This document shows, in pieces, positions 18,913-30,134 of a stretch of DNA of 64,000 nt (its first letter is position 1; each line of letters starts with the position of its first letter). The DNA comes from Thalassotalea crassostreae (GTDB lineage Bacteria > Pseudomonadota > Gammaproteobacteria > Enterobacterales > Alteromonadaceae). Both the position numbers and the translations under genes were made by a program. The notes beneath the pieces are model-generated. The model was not told the origin of the DNA. It was given only the letters and a program-made list of their open reading frames with translations, and did not search any database. The stretch covers positions 2,976,001-3,040,000 of the forward strand of contig NZ_CP017689.1 of assembly GCF_001831495.1 (NCBI RefSeq). Direction: 5' to 3'.

Positions 18913-20493
18913 ATGTCAATTCAACAGCAAGAAGTAGACAAACGTAGAACGTTTGCCATTATTTCTCACCCGGATGCGGGTAAGACAACCATTACTGAAA
19001 AAGTACTATTGTTCGGTCAAGCGATCCAACAAGCAGGTACAGTAAAAGGTAAAAAGTCAGGTCAGCATGCAAAATCTGACTGGATGGAAATGGAAAAAGA
19101 TCGTGGTATTTCAATTACAACCTCGGTAATGCAATTTCCCTATGCTGATTGTTTGGTAAATCTATTAGATACTCCAGGTCACGAAGATTTCTCAGAAGAT
19201 ACTTACCGTACTTTAACAGCGGTAGATTCCTGTTTGATGGTTATCGATACGGCAAAAGGTGTAGAGGATCGTACCATTAAATTAATGGAAGTTACTCGTT
19301 TACGTGATACGCCAATCATTACTTTTATGAACAAGATGGATCGTGATGTACGTGATCCGATTGAAGTGATGGACGAAGTCGAAGATATCTTGAAAATCAA
19401 GTGTGCCCCAATCACTTGGCCAATAGGTATGGGTAAAGAATTTAAAGGTGTATATAACCTGCTTGAAGACGAAGTTATCTTATATGCCACAGGTCAAGGC
19501 CATACCATTCAAGATAAAGTCGTTATCAAAGGTTTGCATAATCCTGAACTTGATGCCGCGATTGGTCATTTTGCCGAAGATTTCCGTGAAGAATTAGAGC
19601 TTGTACAAGGTGCTTGTCATGAGTTTAATTTGGAAGAATTTTTAGCTGGTGAATTAACGCCAGTATACTTTGGTACTGCACTTGGTAACTTTGGTGTTGA
19701 CCATATGCTTGACGGTTTAACGAAGTGGGCACCGACGCCACAATCTCGTTTAACAGATACTCGTGAAGTACAGGCAAATGAAGAAAAATTCACTGGCTTT
19801 GTATTTAAAATCCAAGCAAACATGGACCCTAAACATCGTGACCGTATTGCCTTTATGCGTATCTGTTCGGGTAATTACAGCAAAGGCATGAAGATGCGCC
19901 AAGTGCGTATTGGCAAAGACGTCAAAATTGCTGACGCAGTTACCTTTATGGCAGGTGATCGCTCAAACGTAGAACAAGCATACGCGGGTGACATCATAGG
20001 TTTACATAACCATGGTTCGATTCAAATTGGTGATACTTTTACTTCAGGTGAAGAAATGAAATTTGCCGGTATTCCAAATTTCGCTCCTGAAATGTTCCGT
20101 CGCATTCGTCTTCGTGATCCACTAAAAGCTAAGCAGTTACAGAAGGGCTTAATTCAACTTTCAGAAGAAGGTGCGGTGCAAGTATTTAGACCGTTATCAA
20201 ACAATGACATGATTGTAGGTGCCGTTGGTGTGCTTCAGTTTGAAGTTGTTGTTCATCGCTTGAAAACTGAATATAACGTCGATGCGTTATATGAACCAAT
20301 TTCAGTAGCGACTGCTCGTTGGGTAAGTTGTGATGATGAAAAAATCATGGCGACATTCGAGAAGAAAGCCTACGACAACTTAGCCCTTGATGGTGGTGAT
20401 AACTTAACTTATATCGCACCAACAATGGTAAACTTAAATTTAAATATGGAACGTTACCCAGAAGTAACATTCCATAAAACCCGTGAACACTAA
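18913..20493 (+). CDS. prfC: Peptide chain release factor 3
   Basis: 526-aa GTPase that recycles RF1/RF2 from the ribosome after peptide release. Translational GTPase motifs: [16 protein letters not shown] (P-loop, about residues 16-31), [12 protein letters not shown] (switch I), [15 protein letters not shown] (G3) and TFMNKMDR (G4). The domain II beta-barrel and a C-terminal RF3-specific domain ([19 protein letters not shown]) follow. It is followed by argS after 45 bp. Confidence 0.97.
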   Translation: MSIQQQEVDKRRTFAIISHPDAGKTTITEKVLLFGQAIQQAGTVKGKKSGQHAKSDWMEMEKDRGISITTSVMQFPYADCLVNLLDTPGHEDFSEDTYRTLTAVDSCLMVIDTAKGVEDRTIKLMEVTRLRDTPIITFMNKMDRDVRDPIEVMDEVEDILKIKCAPITWPIGMGKEFKGVYNLLEDEVILYATGQGHTIQDKVVIKGLHNPELDAAIGHFAEDFREELELVQGACHEFNLEEFLAGELTPVYFGTALGNFGVDHMLDGLTKWAPTPQSRLTDTREVQANEEKFTGFVFKIQANMDPKHRDRIAFMRICSGNYSKGMKMRQVRIGKDVKIADAVTFMAGDRSNVEQAYAGDIIGLHNHGSIQIGDTFTSGEEMKFAGIPNFAPEMFRRIRLRDPLKAKQLQKGLIQLSEEGAVQVFRPLSNNDMIVGAVGVLQFEVVVHRLKTEYNVDALYEPISVATARWVSCDDEKIMATFEKKAYDNLALDGGDNLTYIAPTMVNLNLNMERYPEVTFHKTREH

Positions 20494-20538
20494 ATACCAA
20501 TTGGTAATTGCAAACGCGAAACAGAGATTTTATAAAAT

Positions 20539-22278
20539 ATGAATATTCGTCAACTTTTAAATGAAAAAGTTAAAGCTGCAATGATTGCAGCAGGTCTTCC
20601 TGAAGATACTAATCCAGCGGTTAGCATTTCAAACCGACCGCAGTTTGGTGATTACCAAGCCAATGGTGTTATGGGTGCAGCGAAGAAACTTAAAACTAAC
20701 CCACGTGAATTAGCGACCAAAGTTGTTGAGTGTCTTGAACTTGACGATATTGCTGACAATATTGAATTGGCGGGCCCTGGTTTCATCAACATCCACTTGA
20801 ATAAAGTTTGGCTTGCAAACCAATTAGTTGCAGCAAGCAATGATGAACATTTAAATGTGAGTCAAAATGCTCAACCGCAAACCGTCGTTGTCGATTACTC
20901 AGCACCTAACCTTGCAAAAGAAATGCACGTTGGTCACTTACGCTCTACCATTATTGGTGACGCAGTAGTTCGTGCATTAGAGTTTCGCGGTGAAAAGGTT
21001 ATCCGTCAAAACCATATGGGCGATTGGGGTACACAGTTTGGTATGTTGCTCGCTCATTTGAGTGATAAATTAGCCAGTAATGAAGTGGCTGAAACTGCCC
21101 TAGCTGATCTAGAAAACTTTTATCGTGAAGCAAAAATTCGTTTCGATGAAGAAGATGGTTTCGCTGATCGTGCCCGCGATTACGTTGTTCGTTTGCAAGG
21201 CGGCGACAGTGATTGTTTAGTGTTGTGGCAGCAATTCATCGATATCTCAATTCATCATTCTGAAGAAATTTACGATAAACTAAATGTTACCTTAACTCGT
21301 GATGACATCATGGGCGAAAGCGCATACAACCCTGACTTACCAGTAGTTATTGATGAGTTAATGGCAAAAAACATTGCCGTTGAAGACCAAGGCGCTAAAG
21401 TTGTATTTATTGAAGAAATGGCCAACAAAGATGGTGAGCCTTCAGTATTTATCGTACAAAAATCAGGTGGCGGTTTCTTATATGCAACAACGGATTTATC
21501 CGCATGTCGCTACCGTAGCGGTGAGTTAGGTGCCGATCGCATCATTATCTTCACAGATGCACGTCAAGCACTACATTTTAAACAAGTAGAAATTACTGCA
21601 CGTAAAGCTGGCTTCTTACCAAGTACAACCGCTTATGATCATTGTCCATTTGGAATGATGATGGGTAATGACGGTAAGCCATTTAAAACTCGTACTGGTG
21701 GCACGGTAAAATTAGCTGAATTACTTGAAGAAGCAGTTAGTCGCGCAACGGATTTAATGGCAGATAAAATTGCTGATTTCTCTGAGCAAGAGCGCAGCGA
21801 AATCGCGCGCAAAGTTGGTATTGGTGCGGTTAAGTTTGCAGACTTATCTAAAAACAGAACTTCTGATTACATCTTTAATTGGGAAACAATGTTAAGTTTT
21901 GAAGGTGCAACGGCGCCGTACCTGCAATATGCCTATACGCGTGTACAAAGTATCTTCAAAAAAGCGGGTATTAATCAACAAACGCTAACTAATGATATCT
22001 TAGTTAACGAACCGCAAGAAAAAGCATTAGCAGTTAAGTTGCTACAATTTGAAGAAGTATTAGATGCTGTGATCAGTGAGTGTACACCAAACTTACTGTG
22101 TAATTACTTATATGAATTAGCGTCACTTTATATGAGTTTCTACGAAGCCTGTCCAATTCTGAAAGAAGGCATTGAAGAAGAAACTAAGCTGTCACGTCTA
22201 CGTTTATGTAATGTTGTTGCTCGCACATTATATAGCGGTTTAGATGTTCTCGGTATTGAAGTAATGGATAGAATGTAA
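20539..22278 (+). CDS. argS: Arginyl-tRNA synthetase
   Basis: 579-aa class I synthetase. The N-terminal tRNA-binding Add-1 domain covers about residues 1-115. The HIGH-type signature is [21 protein letters not shown] near 122. The catalytic core has [10 protein letters not shown] and [10 protein letters not shown]. There is no classical KMSKS loop, as usual for ArgRS, but [14 protein letters not shown] near 380 replaces it. The C-terminal helical domain binds the anticodon ([18 protein letters not shown]). A terminator follows. Confidence 0.97.
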   Translation: MNIRQLLNEKVKAAMIAAGLPEDTNPAVSISNRPQFGDYQANGVMGAAKKLKTNPRELATKVVECLELDDIADNIELAGPGFINIHLNKVWLANQLVAASNDEHLNVSQNAQPQTVVVDYSAPNLAKEMHVGHLRSTIIGDAVVRALEFRGEKVIRQNHMGDWGTQFGMLLAHLSDKLASNEVAETALADLENFYREAKIRFDEEDGFADRARDYVVRLQGGDSDCLVLWQQFIDISIHHSEEIYDKLNVTLTRDDIMGESAYNPDLPVVIDELMAKNIAVEDQGAKVVFIEEMANKDGEPSVFIVQKSGGGFLYATTDLSACRYRSGELGADRIIIFTDARQALHFKQVEITARKAGFLPSTTAYDHCPFGMMMGNDGKPFKTRTGGTVKLAELLEEAVSRATDLMADKIADFSEQERSEIARKVGIGAVKFADLSKNRTSDYIFNWETMLSFEGATAPYLQYAYTRVQSIFKKAGINQQTLTNDILVNEPQEKALAVKLLQFEEVLDAVISECTPNLLCNYLYELASLYMSFYEACPILKEGIEEETKLSRLRLCNVVARTLYSGLDVLGIEVMDRM

Positions 22279-22305
22279 TTCTAGCTTTAAAAATATGAAG
22301 CCAAT

Positions 22306-22332
22306 AAAAGGTCTGCAATGCAGGCCTTTTTT
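22306..22332 (+). terminator. Rho-independent terminator of argS
   Basis: AAAAGGTCTGC-AAT-GCAGGCCTTTT is an 11-bp stem (one T-G pair) followed by TTGTTT, 28 bp after the argS stop. Confidence 0.88.
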
Positions 22333-22368
22333 GTTTATAAAATTAGCAATCTAAGATACAGTCAATAG

Positions 22369-23160
22369 ATGTTTACTGATAGTCATTGCCATTTAGATTT
22401 TAAAGAGTTCGACGCACATCGTGACGAGCTCATCGAGCAATGTGCAAAAGCCGATATTCATCGTTTTATCGTGCCAGGTATAACGGCTAACACATGGCCG
22501 AGGGTATTGCAGTTATGCAGCACTTATAAAGCAGCGTTACCGAGCCTTGGTTTACACCCTTGGTGGATAGATAAAGCGACGCCTGAAGATTTGCTGCTGC
22601 TTGAGAAACTATTAGATAAACACAAAAACACCATTGTTGCCGTCGGTGAAATAGGTATTGATGGAGGTCTGAATAAAGGCGAACAAGACATAGCAAAACA
22701 AAGCCAATACTTTGTCCAACAACTCAATATTGCTAAACAGCATAATTTACCTGTTATTGTTCACCATCGCAAAAGCCATCATTTAATAATCCCGCACCTG
22801 CAAAAAACAGCACTTAAACAGGGCGGGGTCATCCACGCATTCTCTGGCAGTTATCACCAAGCAAAAAGTTATATCGATTTGGGCTTTAAGCTTGGCATCG
22901 GCGGTACCATTACTTATCCGCGAGCAATAAAAACACTGAAAGCGGTCAGTCGGATCCCTCTTGAACACATTGTCTTAGAAACCGATGCGCCAGCGATGCC
23001 ACTTAATGGTTTTCAAGGCCAGCATAACTCGCCAATTAACATACCAATAATATTCGAGCAGCTTTGTAAAATTCGCCAAGAATCTGTGGCAGAAATAAAA
23101 CAAAAAATAGAGCAAAATATCGAAAGCTTATTTAATAAAATTCAAATAAAGTGCGAATAA
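22369..23160 (+). CDS. yjjV: TatD-family metal-dependent hydrolase (YjjV-like)
   Basis: 263-aa TIM-barrel hydrolase of the TatD DNase family. Metal ligands are visible in TDSHCHLD (residues 3-10), VGEIGIDG near 91, VIVHHRK near 125, AFSGSYHQA near 152 and LETDAPAMPLNG near 203. YjjV is thought to be a nuclease or deacylase-like hydrolase, so the substrate is not certain. It has its own start downstream of the argS terminator. The following 282-bp gap to cysJ is AT-rich and shows no feature I can name. Confidence 0.85.
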   Translation: MFTDSHCHLDFKEFDAHRDELIEQCAKADIHRFIVPGITANTWPRVLQLCSTYKAALPSLGLHPWWIDKATPEDLLLLEKLLDKHKNTIVAVGEIGIDGGLNKGEQDIAKQSQYFVQQLNIAKQHNLPVIVHHRKSHHLIIPHLQKTALKQGGVIHAFSGSYHQAKSYIDLGFKLGIGGTITYPRAIKTLKAVSRIPLEHIVLETDAPAMPLNGFQGQHNSPINIPIIFEQLCKIRQESVAEIKQKIEQNIESLFNKIQIKCE

Positions 23161-23442
23161 AACAAAAATAAATTTCCTATAACAGACAGCTAAATTTCTT
23201 ACAAACAATACTAAAAATGCAATTTAAGAGCTTTTACCTATAAGAAATAACAAATTGCACTAAATCCACTTTCATACCAAGTAAAAACATCAATCCCTTG
23301 TTTTAAAAGGGGATTATCGATATTGAGTGAAAAAACAAGGTGTATATAACAAATTGGAATAAGTTTGTTTATAACAGTCCTTTTATTGCTTTATAAACAC
23401 CACTAACATCCCGTTAACAATCACTCTACCGAAATAAAGATT

Positions 23443-25296
23443 ATGACTTCAGCGCAACTAGTGCAACAAGCAATTCAGACGGCATCACCGTTATCAACTC
23501 AGCAAAATGCTGCGTTATCACAATTAGTCGATCAACTTACGCCAATTCAACAAGCTTGGGTTAGTGGATACTTGTCGGCTATATCGCAATCAAACACATT
23601 AAGCTTACCGACTGCAGCAGAGCCTACTGCGCAAGCGGAACTTACAATTTTAGTTGGTTCACAAACTGGTAATGCAAAATCTATCGCGACTAAATTACAT
23701 GAACAAGCAAGCAGCCATGGGTTAGCGGTCAAATTAGTCAATATGTCTGACTACAAGCCAGCGAAACTTAAGAAAGAGCAGTTTGTTGCCATCGTAGTGA
23801 GTACCCATGGTGAAGGTGATGCACCAGACGATGCGATTACTTTGCATAAATTTTTATACGGTAAAAAGGCACCTAAGTTAGATGGCTTAAAATATTCGGT
23901 ATTAGCACTTGGTGATTCAAGTTACGAGTTTTACTGTAAAACAGGTCACGATTTTGACCAACGACTAGCAGAGTTAGGCGCAAGTCGATTATCTGACATT
24001 GTTGAATGTGATGTTGATTTTGAAGAAAGTGCAGATGCATGGGTAGATGCATCTTTAGCGCTTTTTGATGAACAATTAAAACAAATTAATGGCGATGCCA
24101 ATAACAGTCAGTCACCGGTTGTACCATTTACCGGTCTTGCGGCGAATGCTGCTGCATCAAGCTCAGCCTATTCTCGTAATACGCCTTTTAGTGCTGAGTT
24201 GTTAGCCAACCAAAAAATTACCTCTCGTAATTCATCAAAGGATGTTCGTCATATCGAACTATCTCTTGAAGATAGTGATATCAGCTACCAAGCCGGTGAT
24301 GCTTTAGGTGTTTGGTTTGATAACGATCCACAATTGGTTGATAAATTATTGGCGCTGCTGTCAATTGAAGAAAGCCAAACGGTTGATTTTGAAGGCCAAC
24401 AAATTTCAATTAAAACTGCATTGGTGAAGCACTTTGAACTCACCCAATTGCACCCTGGTTTTATTGAGAAGTACGCACAATTTAACGCCAACGACGAATT
24501 GGCAGCGTTATTAGCTGACAAAGCGGCGTTGCGCAGTTTTGTTACTGAGCGACAAGTTATTGACGTTGTTAGTCAATACCCAGTAGCTAAAGATTCGAGT
24601 ATTACTGCCGAGCAATTGGTTGCATCACTGAGAAAAATTAGCCCACGTCTTTATTCAATTGCCAGTGCCCAAGCGGAAGTTGAAGAAGAAGTACATTTAA
24701 CAGTAGCAGTAGTGGAATATGAAGCTTATGGCGAACGTCACTTAGGCGGCGCTTCAGGTTTCTTAGCACACCGAGCAGACGACGAGAGTATCACCGGCAT
24801 TAATATTTATGTCGAAGAAAACTCAAACTTTAGATTACCTCAAGATAACGACACTAACGTTATCATGATTGGCCCTGGTACTGGTATCGCGCCATTTAGA
24901 GCATTTTTACAACAACGAGAAGCAAACGAAGCTGAAGGTAAAAATTGGTTATTCTTTGGTAACCAACACTTTATTGATGATTTCTTATATCAATCAGAGC
25001 TTATTAGCTATCGTGATTCCGGTTTATTAACACGTCTTGATGTTGCATTTTCAAGAGATCAAGAACAAAAAGTTTATGTTCAAGATCGTATTAAAGAGCA
25101 AGGTGAAGAGCTATTTCAATGGTTATCTTCGGGCGCTCATCTTTATATCTGTGGCGATGGCAATCGTATGGCAAAGGATGTTCATCAAGCACTAATTAGT
25201 GTGGTTTGCGAACACGGTAAACAGTCAATTGAACAAGCAGAAGAATTTTTAGATAACCTACGCGAACAACGCAAATACCAAAAGGACGTGTACTAA
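23443..25296 (+). CDS. cysJ: Sulfite reductase (NADPH) flavoprotein alpha subunit
   Basis: 617-aa electron-donating subunit of assimilatory sulfite reductase. The FMN flavodoxin domain is at about 65-210 (LTILVGSQTGNAKSIA, STHGEGDAPDD). The FAD domain includes PRLYSIASAQ near 400 and GGASGFLAHRADD near 435. The NADPH domain has MIGPGTGIAPFRAFLQQRE near 477 and YICGDGNRMAKDVHQAL near 568. The C-terminus QKDVY is the family ending. The stop codon overlaps the cysI start by one base (TAATG), giving translational coupling. Confidence 0.97.
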   Translation: MTSAQLVQQAIQTASPLSTQQNAALSQLVDQLTPIQQAWVSGYLSAISQSNTLSLPTAAEPTAQAELTILVGSQTGNAKSIATKLHEQASSHGLAVKLVNMSDYKPAKLKKEQFVAIVVSTHGEGDAPDDAITLHKFLYGKKAPKLDGLKYSVLALGDSSYEFYCKTGHDFDQRLAELGASRLSDIVECDVDFEESADAWVDASLALFDEQLKQINGDANNSQSPVVPFTGLAANAAASSSAYSRNTPFSAELLANQKITSRNSSKDVRHIELSLEDSDISYQAGDALGVWFDNDPQLVDKLLALLSIEESQTVDFEGQQISIKTALVKHFELTQLHPGFIEKYAQFNANDELAALLADKAALRSFVTERQVIDVVSQYPVAKDSSITAEQLVASLRKISPRLYSIASAQAEVEEEVHLTVAVVEYEAYGERHLGGASGFLAHRADDESITGINIYVEENSNFRLPQDNDTNVIMIGPGTGIAPFRAFLQQREANEAEGKNWLFFGNQHFIDDFLYQSELISYRDSGLLTRLDVAFSRDQEQKVYVQDRIKEQGEELFQWLSSGAHLYICGDGNRMAKDVHQALISVVCEHGKQSIEQAEEFLDNLREQRKYQKDVY

Positions 25297-27035
25297 TGAG
25301 CAGTACTGACACGAAAACACAAAAACTTGCCGTTAATGAAGGCATTAAAACCAAAAGTAATTTTTTGCGCGGTACTATTAGCGAAGGTTTACAAGATGCA
25401 GTTACCGGTAGTTTAGCGGAAGATGACACCCAATTAACTAAATTTCACGGTTTTTATCAACAAGACGATCGTGATCTTCGTCAAGAACGCAGCGAACAAA
25501 AACTAGAACCACTATTTAGTTTTATGTTGCGTGCGCGTGTACCAGGTGGTGTTGCTACGCCAGAGCAATGGCTAGCAATTGATAGCATGGCTGATAATTA
25601 CACCATTTATGGTTCATTGCGCTTAACAACTCGTAATACTTTCCAGTATCACGGCATGTTAAAACCAAACATTAAAAATGTGATCCAAGGTTTGGATGAT
25701 ATTGGCTTAGATTCTTTAGCCGCATGTGGTGATGTAAACCGTAACGTTACCTGTAACACTAACCCAGTTCAATCGCATCTGCACCAAGAAGCGTTTGAGA
25801 TGGCTCGAGGTATTTCAGAGCACTTACTACCGCAAACCAAAGCCTATAGTGAGATTTGGTTAGACGGTAAGAAACAAGATCTGAACGACGTGCCAGCTGA
25901 AGAAGTAGAGCCTATTTATGGTGAAACTTATTTACCGCGTAAATTCAAAATTGCAGTCGCAGTGCCTCCGCACAACGATGTTGATGTATATACCAACGAT
26001 CTTGGATTAGTAGCTATTACTGAAGGTGAAGGCGAAACAGCCAAAATCATCGGTTACAACATCACTGTTGGTGGCGGTATGGGTTCAACTCATGGCGATG
26101 TAGAAACATATCCTCGTTTGGCGTCAGAGCTAGGTTTTGTTGAAGTTAAAGATGCAATCAAAGTATCGGAAGCGGTGTTAAAATCTCAGCGTGATCTAGG
26201 TAACCGAGTGGTTCGAAAAAATGCTCGCTTAAAGTATACCGTTGATCGCATTGGTCTTGATGCATTTCGTGACGCTGTTGAAGCGCACGCGGGCTTTAAG
26301 ATGCAACCTTCAAAACCGGTTAAGTTCACCTTACAAGGTGATCGCTTAGGCTGGGTTAAGGGTGTTGATAATAACTGGCACTTAACTCTGTTTGTCGAAA
26401 ACGGTCGTATTATTGATACCGATACTCGTCAATTAAAAACTGGCATGAAAGAAATCGCAAAAGTTCATAAAGGCGATTTCCGTATGACGGCAAATCAAAA
26501 CGTTATCATCGCTAATGTTCCTGAAGATGAAAAAGTAATGATTGAAGGCATGGCCAAACAATACGGCTTATACCGCACATTTAACGAAGGTGGCGTTAGT
26601 CCTATCCGTGGCAACTCAATGGCTTGTGTCGCGTTGCCAACTTGTGCTTTAGCAATGGCCGAAGCAGAGCGTTACCTGCCAACTTTAATCGATAAGGTTG
26701 ATGGTTTAGCCGCTAAACACAATATTAGCGAACAAGATATCGTGTTAAGAATGACAGGTTGTCCAAACGGCTGTGCTCGTCCATTTGCCGCAGAAATCGC
26801 CTTTGTTGGTAAAGGGCCTGGTAAATACAACATGTACCTAGGAGCCGATGGCTTAGGTACTCGCTTAAACAAATTACATTTAGAAAATATTGGTGAAGAC
26901 GATATTTTAGCTGAATTAGATCGCTTATTTTCATTGTTTGCAGAGCATAGATTGGAAGCAGAACGATTTGGTGATTTTGTTGTTCGTTATGGCGTTATCA
27001 AAGCAACGATTGAAGGAAAAGACTTTCACCAATAA
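25296..27035 (+). CDS. cysI: Sulfite reductase hemoprotein beta subunit
   Basis: 579-aa siroheme and [4Fe-4S] enzyme that reduces sulfite to sulfide with six electrons from CysJ. The cluster and siroheme cysteines are in CVALPTCALAMAEAERY and TGCPNGCARPF (about residues 440-495). Siroheme-binding arginines are in LRLTTRNTFQYHG and QHGM-type loops. It is made together with CysJ, and CysG in the same operon supplies the siroheme. Confidence 0.97.
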   Translation: MSSTDTKTQKLAVNEGIKTKSNFLRGTISEGLQDAVTGSLAEDDTQLTKFHGFYQQDDRDLRQERSEQKLEPLFSFMLRARVPGGVATPEQWLAIDSMADNYTIYGSLRLTTRNTFQYHGMLKPNIKNVIQGLDDIGLDSLAACGDVNRNVTCNTNPVQSHLHQEAFEMARGISEHLLPQTKAYSEIWLDGKKQDLNDVPAEEVEPIYGETYLPRKFKIAVAVPPHNDVDVYTNDLGLVAITEGEGETAKIIGYNITVGGGMGSTHGDVETYPRLASELGFVEVKDAIKVSEAVLKSQRDLGNRVVRKNARLKYTVDRIGLDAFRDAVEAHAGFKMQPSKPVKFTLQGDRLGWVKGVDNNWHLTLFVENGRIIDTDTRQLKTGMKEIAKVHKGDFRMTANQNVIIANVPEDEKVMIEGMAKQYGLYRTFNEGGVSPIRGNSMACVALPTCALAMAEAERYLPTLIDKVDGLAAKHNISEQDIVLRMTGCPNGCARPFAAEIAFVGKGPGKYNMYLGADGLGTRLNKLHLENIGEDDILAELDRLFSLFAEHRLEAERFGDFVVRYGVIKATIEGKDFHQ

Positions 27036-27051
27036 TGGTGAAAATCTTTAG

Positions 27052-27915
27052 ATGAATGACATTATGAGCGCGAACGGTACTAACACCCTAGTAGTTAACA
27101 AAGAGCTGGTTAACGAAGAGCTGGTTAACAAAGAGCTGGTTAACGATGAACGAATTGACGATAAAGTACTCAAAAGTGCGTCATCGTTAACAGCAAATTT
27201 CGATTTAGAAAAAGTAAATTCAGAACTTGTTAATCTAACTGCTGAACAACGTGTCGCCTGGGCCTTAGAAAATTTACCTGGTCAAGCGGTATTGTCGTCT
27301 AGCTTTGGTATTCAATCTGCGGTAATGTTACATCTAGTGACTCAGCAACAGCCTGATTTACCTATTATTTTAATTGATAGTGGCTATTTATTTGACGAAA
27401 CATACCAATTTATAGACCAACTAACCGAACGATTAAAACTGAACTTGAAGATTTACCAAGCCAATATTTCACCGGCATGGCAGGAAGCACGTTTTGGTAA
27501 GTTATGGGAAAATGGCTTAGATGGTATTAAGCAATACAATCAAATAAACAAAGTAGAACCGATGCGTCGTGCGTTAAACGACTTGCAAGTTAATACTTGG
27601 TTTAGTGGCATACGCCAAGGCCAGTCACAATCACGAGCAAATAAATCAATTGCAGAATACAGTTTCATCAAGGGTGAGCAACAAGCCGCAATCAAGTTGC
27701 ACCCAATCCTTGAATGGACTAACCGTGATATATACCAGTACTTACAAAAGCATAATTTACCTTATCACCCATTATGGGAAGAAGGTTATGTTTCTGTTGG
27801 TGATAAGCAGACAACGAAAAAATTAGAAGCAGGCATGAGTGAAGAAGAAACTCGATTCTTTGGTTTAGCTCGTGAATGTGGATTACATGAATACAATGAC
27901 GGAGGTGGTATTTAA
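27052..27915 (+). CDS. cysH: Phosphoadenosine phosphosulfate (PAPS) reductase with repeat-bearing N-terminus
   Basis: 287-aa enzyme that reduces PAPS to sulfite and PAP using thioredoxin. The PP-loop-type motif is [16 protein letters not shown] near residue 82. [20 protein letters not shown] and the C-terminal catalytic [16 protein letters not shown] are present. Homology to E. coli CysH begins at about residue 50. The preceding 45-50 residues are an extension built from a five-residue repeat (VNKEL / VNEEL), not needed for the fold. The stop overlaps the cysG start by one base. Confidence 0.95.
   Translation: MNDIMSANGTNTLVVNKELVNEELVNKELVNDERIDDKVLKSASSLTANFDLEKVNSELVNLTAEQRVAWALENLPGQAVLSSSFGIQSAVMLHLVTQQQPDLPIILIDSGYLFDETYQFIDQLTERLKLNLKIYQANISPAWQEARFGKLWENGLDGIKQYNQINKVEPMRRALNDLQVNTWFSGIRQGQSQSRANKSIAEYSFIKGEQQAAIKLHPILEWTNRDIYQYLQKHNLPYHPLWEEGYVSVGDKQTTKKLEAGMSEEETRFFGLARECGLHEYNDGGGI
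27094..27153 (+). repeat. 15-bp tandem repeat inside the cysH 5' end
   Basis: GTTAACAAAGAGCTG (27094), GTTAACGAAGAGCTG (27109) and GTTAACAAAGAGCTG (27124) are consecutive units, with a degenerate fourth unit GTTAACGATGAACGA (27139). The unit length is a multiple of three, so changes in copy number keep the reading frame. Confidence 0.85.
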
Positions 27916-29417
27916 TGGAAACGTTACCATTATTTCTTAAACTAACTAACAAGCCAGTATTGGTTGTTGGTGGTGGCGATGTTGCGTTAAGAAAAGTGCA
28001 AAGCTTAGTAAACGCAAATGCAATGGTAACCGTAGTTGCAACCAAAGTATGTGAGCAGTTACTTTCGATTAAAGAGCCTAATTTAAAGATTGTTATTAGC
28101 GAATATCAACAATCATTTTTACAAAACCAGCGATTAGTTATTGCCGCGACGAATGATTTAGCAGTAAACACTTTGATCCACGACCAAGCCGAAGCTGCCG
28201 ACATATGGGTAAATGTTGTCGATCAAAGCGATTTATGCGAATTCACTTTTGGCGCGGTCATTGATCGTAGCCCATTAATGATTGCTATTGGTAGTAATGG
28301 TAAAGCACCAGTATTAGCGCGTTTGTGGAAAGAACAACTAGAAAAGTCTATTCCTCGTTGGACTGGGAAGTTGGCCACTGTCGCAGCGCAATATAGAGCT
28401 GAAGTGAAAGAAAAAATTACCAGCTTCCAATCACGTAGACATTTTTGGGAATCAGTTTTTAGAGGTAAAGCAAGTCAAGCAGCGGCGATGGGGAATTGGA
28501 AAAAAGTCGACGCTTACTGCAAAGCAGAATTAAAAAATTCGGTGAAACAACAGCGCACTGAAGATAAACAAAAACGTCCTAATATGGGACAAGTTTTCCT
28601 TACTGGTGGTGGTCCAGGAAATCCGGATTTATTAACCATAAAAGCATTACAAAGCATGCAAATTGCCGACGTGATTGTCTACGATTCGTTGATTTCGCCA
28701 GAAGTATTGGCGCTTTGTCGCAAAGATGCGGAAATGATTTTAGTTGGCAAACAAGCTGGTAATCATATTATGGTTCAGGAAAACATTAATCAGCTTTTAG
28801 TCGATTTAGCAAAACAAGGTAAAATCGTTTGTCGTCTTAAAGGCGGCGACCCTTACATTTTTGGTCGTGGTGGTGAAGAAGCACAACTATTAGCAGATAA
28901 TCGCGTACCGTTTGAAGTTATTCCAGGAATTACGGCAGCAGCAGCATGTTCAGCCTCAACCGGTATCCCTTTAACTCATAGAGATTATTCGCAATCGGTT
29001 CAGTTTGTTACTGGTCATGCAAAACAAATTAGTAATTCCGCTAATCAAGGGAATGACAATCAAGAAGTGAATTGGAAGTCGTTAGCGCTAAGTAATAATA
29101 CCCTGGTCATCTATATGGGGGTAATGCGCAGTACCAATATTAAAACGCAACTGATTAAATATGGCCGTGATCCACACACCCCTGTTGCCATCATTGAAAA
29201 AGGTACTCGCGCCGATCAGCGTGTTATAACAGGAACATTGGATATGTTGGATATTCTTGTTGAAGAGCACAATATAGGCTCTCCTGCCCTAACCATTATC
29301 GGTGAAGTAGTATCCCTGCATAGAGAGTTATACAAAGGAAGTTTAGATGCAGACTTTGACATCAATGGTATTGTGGGCGCTGAAAATACAATTTCATTAG
29401 TTAATCCAGCTGCATAA
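27915..29417 (+). CDS. cysG: Siroheme synthase CysG (trifunctional)
   Basis: 500-aa fusion that makes siroheme from uroporphyrinogen III. The N-terminal dehydrogenase/ferrochelatase module (about 1-215) shows VLVVGGGDVALRKVQ near 15, VNVVDQSDLCEFTFGAV near 95 and the phosphoserine-type region MIAIGSNGKAPVLAR near 120. The C-terminal uroporphyrinogen methyltransferase (about 216-480) has VFLTGGGPGNPDLLT, VCRLKGGDPYIFGRGGEE and PGITAAAACSASTGIPLTHR. Placement after cysJIH fits its role as cofactor supplier for CysI. Confidence 0.96.
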   Translation: METLPLFLKLTNKPVLVVGGGDVALRKVQSLVNANAMVTVVATKVCEQLLSIKEPNLKIVISEYQQSFLQNQRLVIAATNDLAVNTLIHDQAEAADIWVNVVDQSDLCEFTFGAVIDRSPLMIAIGSNGKAPVLARLWKEQLEKSIPRWTGKLATVAAQYRAEVKEKITSFQSRRHFWESVFRGKASQAAAMGNWKKVDAYCKAELKNSVKQQRTEDKQKRPNMGQVFLTGGGPGNPDLLTIKALQSMQIADVIVYDSLISPEVLALCRKDAEMILVGKQAGNHIMVQENINQLLVDLAKQGKIVCRLKGGDPYIFGRGGEEAQLLADNRVPFEVIPGITAAAACSASTGIPLTHRDYSQSVQFVTGHAKQISNSANQGNDNQEVNWKSLALSNNTLVIYMGVMRSTNIKTQLIKYGRDPHTPVAIIEKGTRADQRVITGTLDMLDILVEEHNIGSPALTIIGEVVSLHRELYKGSLDADFDINGIVGAENTISLVNPAA

Positions 29418-29450
29418 AATTCGCTTAAAAAAGCTTGCAATATTAGGTGC

Positions 29451-30083
29451 ATGTTTTATTTTACCAACATGCACTTAAAATCATTTACAGCTAATTTTTA
29501 CCAAACTGCGCAAACCCTATGTAGAATAGGTGTCTATAGTTTAGCGTTATTTACAGTATTTAGTTGTTCAAACTTAAATTCACGTTCCGCTGAATACTGC
29601 GAAAATAATTGGAAGATCACTGGTTATTACACGCCGATAGAGCTCGACTTCAAATCAAAGCAAACACGTCTTATTCGTATTTCATCAACGCAAAGTTATA
29701 TGCTGAATGAAGACTTTGTCAACGCGGTAAAAATTGAAGGTTGGGGGAAAACCAAATTTGGTTGGTATCTCGGATATTACGGCAAAACTTGGCACAAACA
29801 ATCAAAACCTTTAAATGCTTATGGTCGCGCGTTAACGAAAGGTGCAATTGCCGTAGATAAAAACTTAATTGCTAAAGATAGCGTGGTCAAAATCCAAGGA
29901 TTAGAATCGATACTTAATATCGACCAATTTGTTGCTGTTGATGTAGGCAGTGCGATTAAACAAAAGCGAATTGATGTTTATACCGGCGAAGGTTTAAGCG
30001 CGAAACAAAAAACTTATGCGGTAACAGGTAACCACCAAGTCTGTTTCAATAGTTTAAGTCCTGCACCAGTGATTTCGTTATAG
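29451..30083 (+). CDS. Exported 3D-domain protein (MltA C-terminal-like)
   Basis: 210 aa. An N-terminal hydrophobic segment near 27-38 ends in SLALFTVFSC, which could be a lipobox with Cys39. The rest resembles the 3D domain, a double-psi beta-barrel found at the C-terminus of lytic transglycosylase MltA and in cell-wall stretch proteins: GYYTPIE near 57 and VAVDVGSAIKQKRIDVYTGEG near 162, where the three Asp residues that name the domain are expected. No catalytic MltA N-domain is present, so it may bind rather than cleave peptidoglycan. AGGTG lies just before the ATG. Confidence 0.7.
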   Translation: MFYFTNMHLKSFTANFYQTAQTLCRIGVYSLALFTVFSCSNLNSRSAEYCENNWKITGYYTPIELDFKSKQTRLIRISSTQSYMLNEDFVNAVKIEGWGKTKFGWYLGYYGKTWHKQSKPLNAYGRALTKGAIAVDKNLIAKDSVVKIQGLESILNIDQFVAVDVGSAIKQKRIDVYTGEGLSAKQKTYAVTGNHQVCFNSLSPAPVISL

Positions 30084-30134
30084 ACAGCGCAAGTGTTTAT
30101 CATTGCCGTTTAATGTAAAGTTTTACATAAAAAA

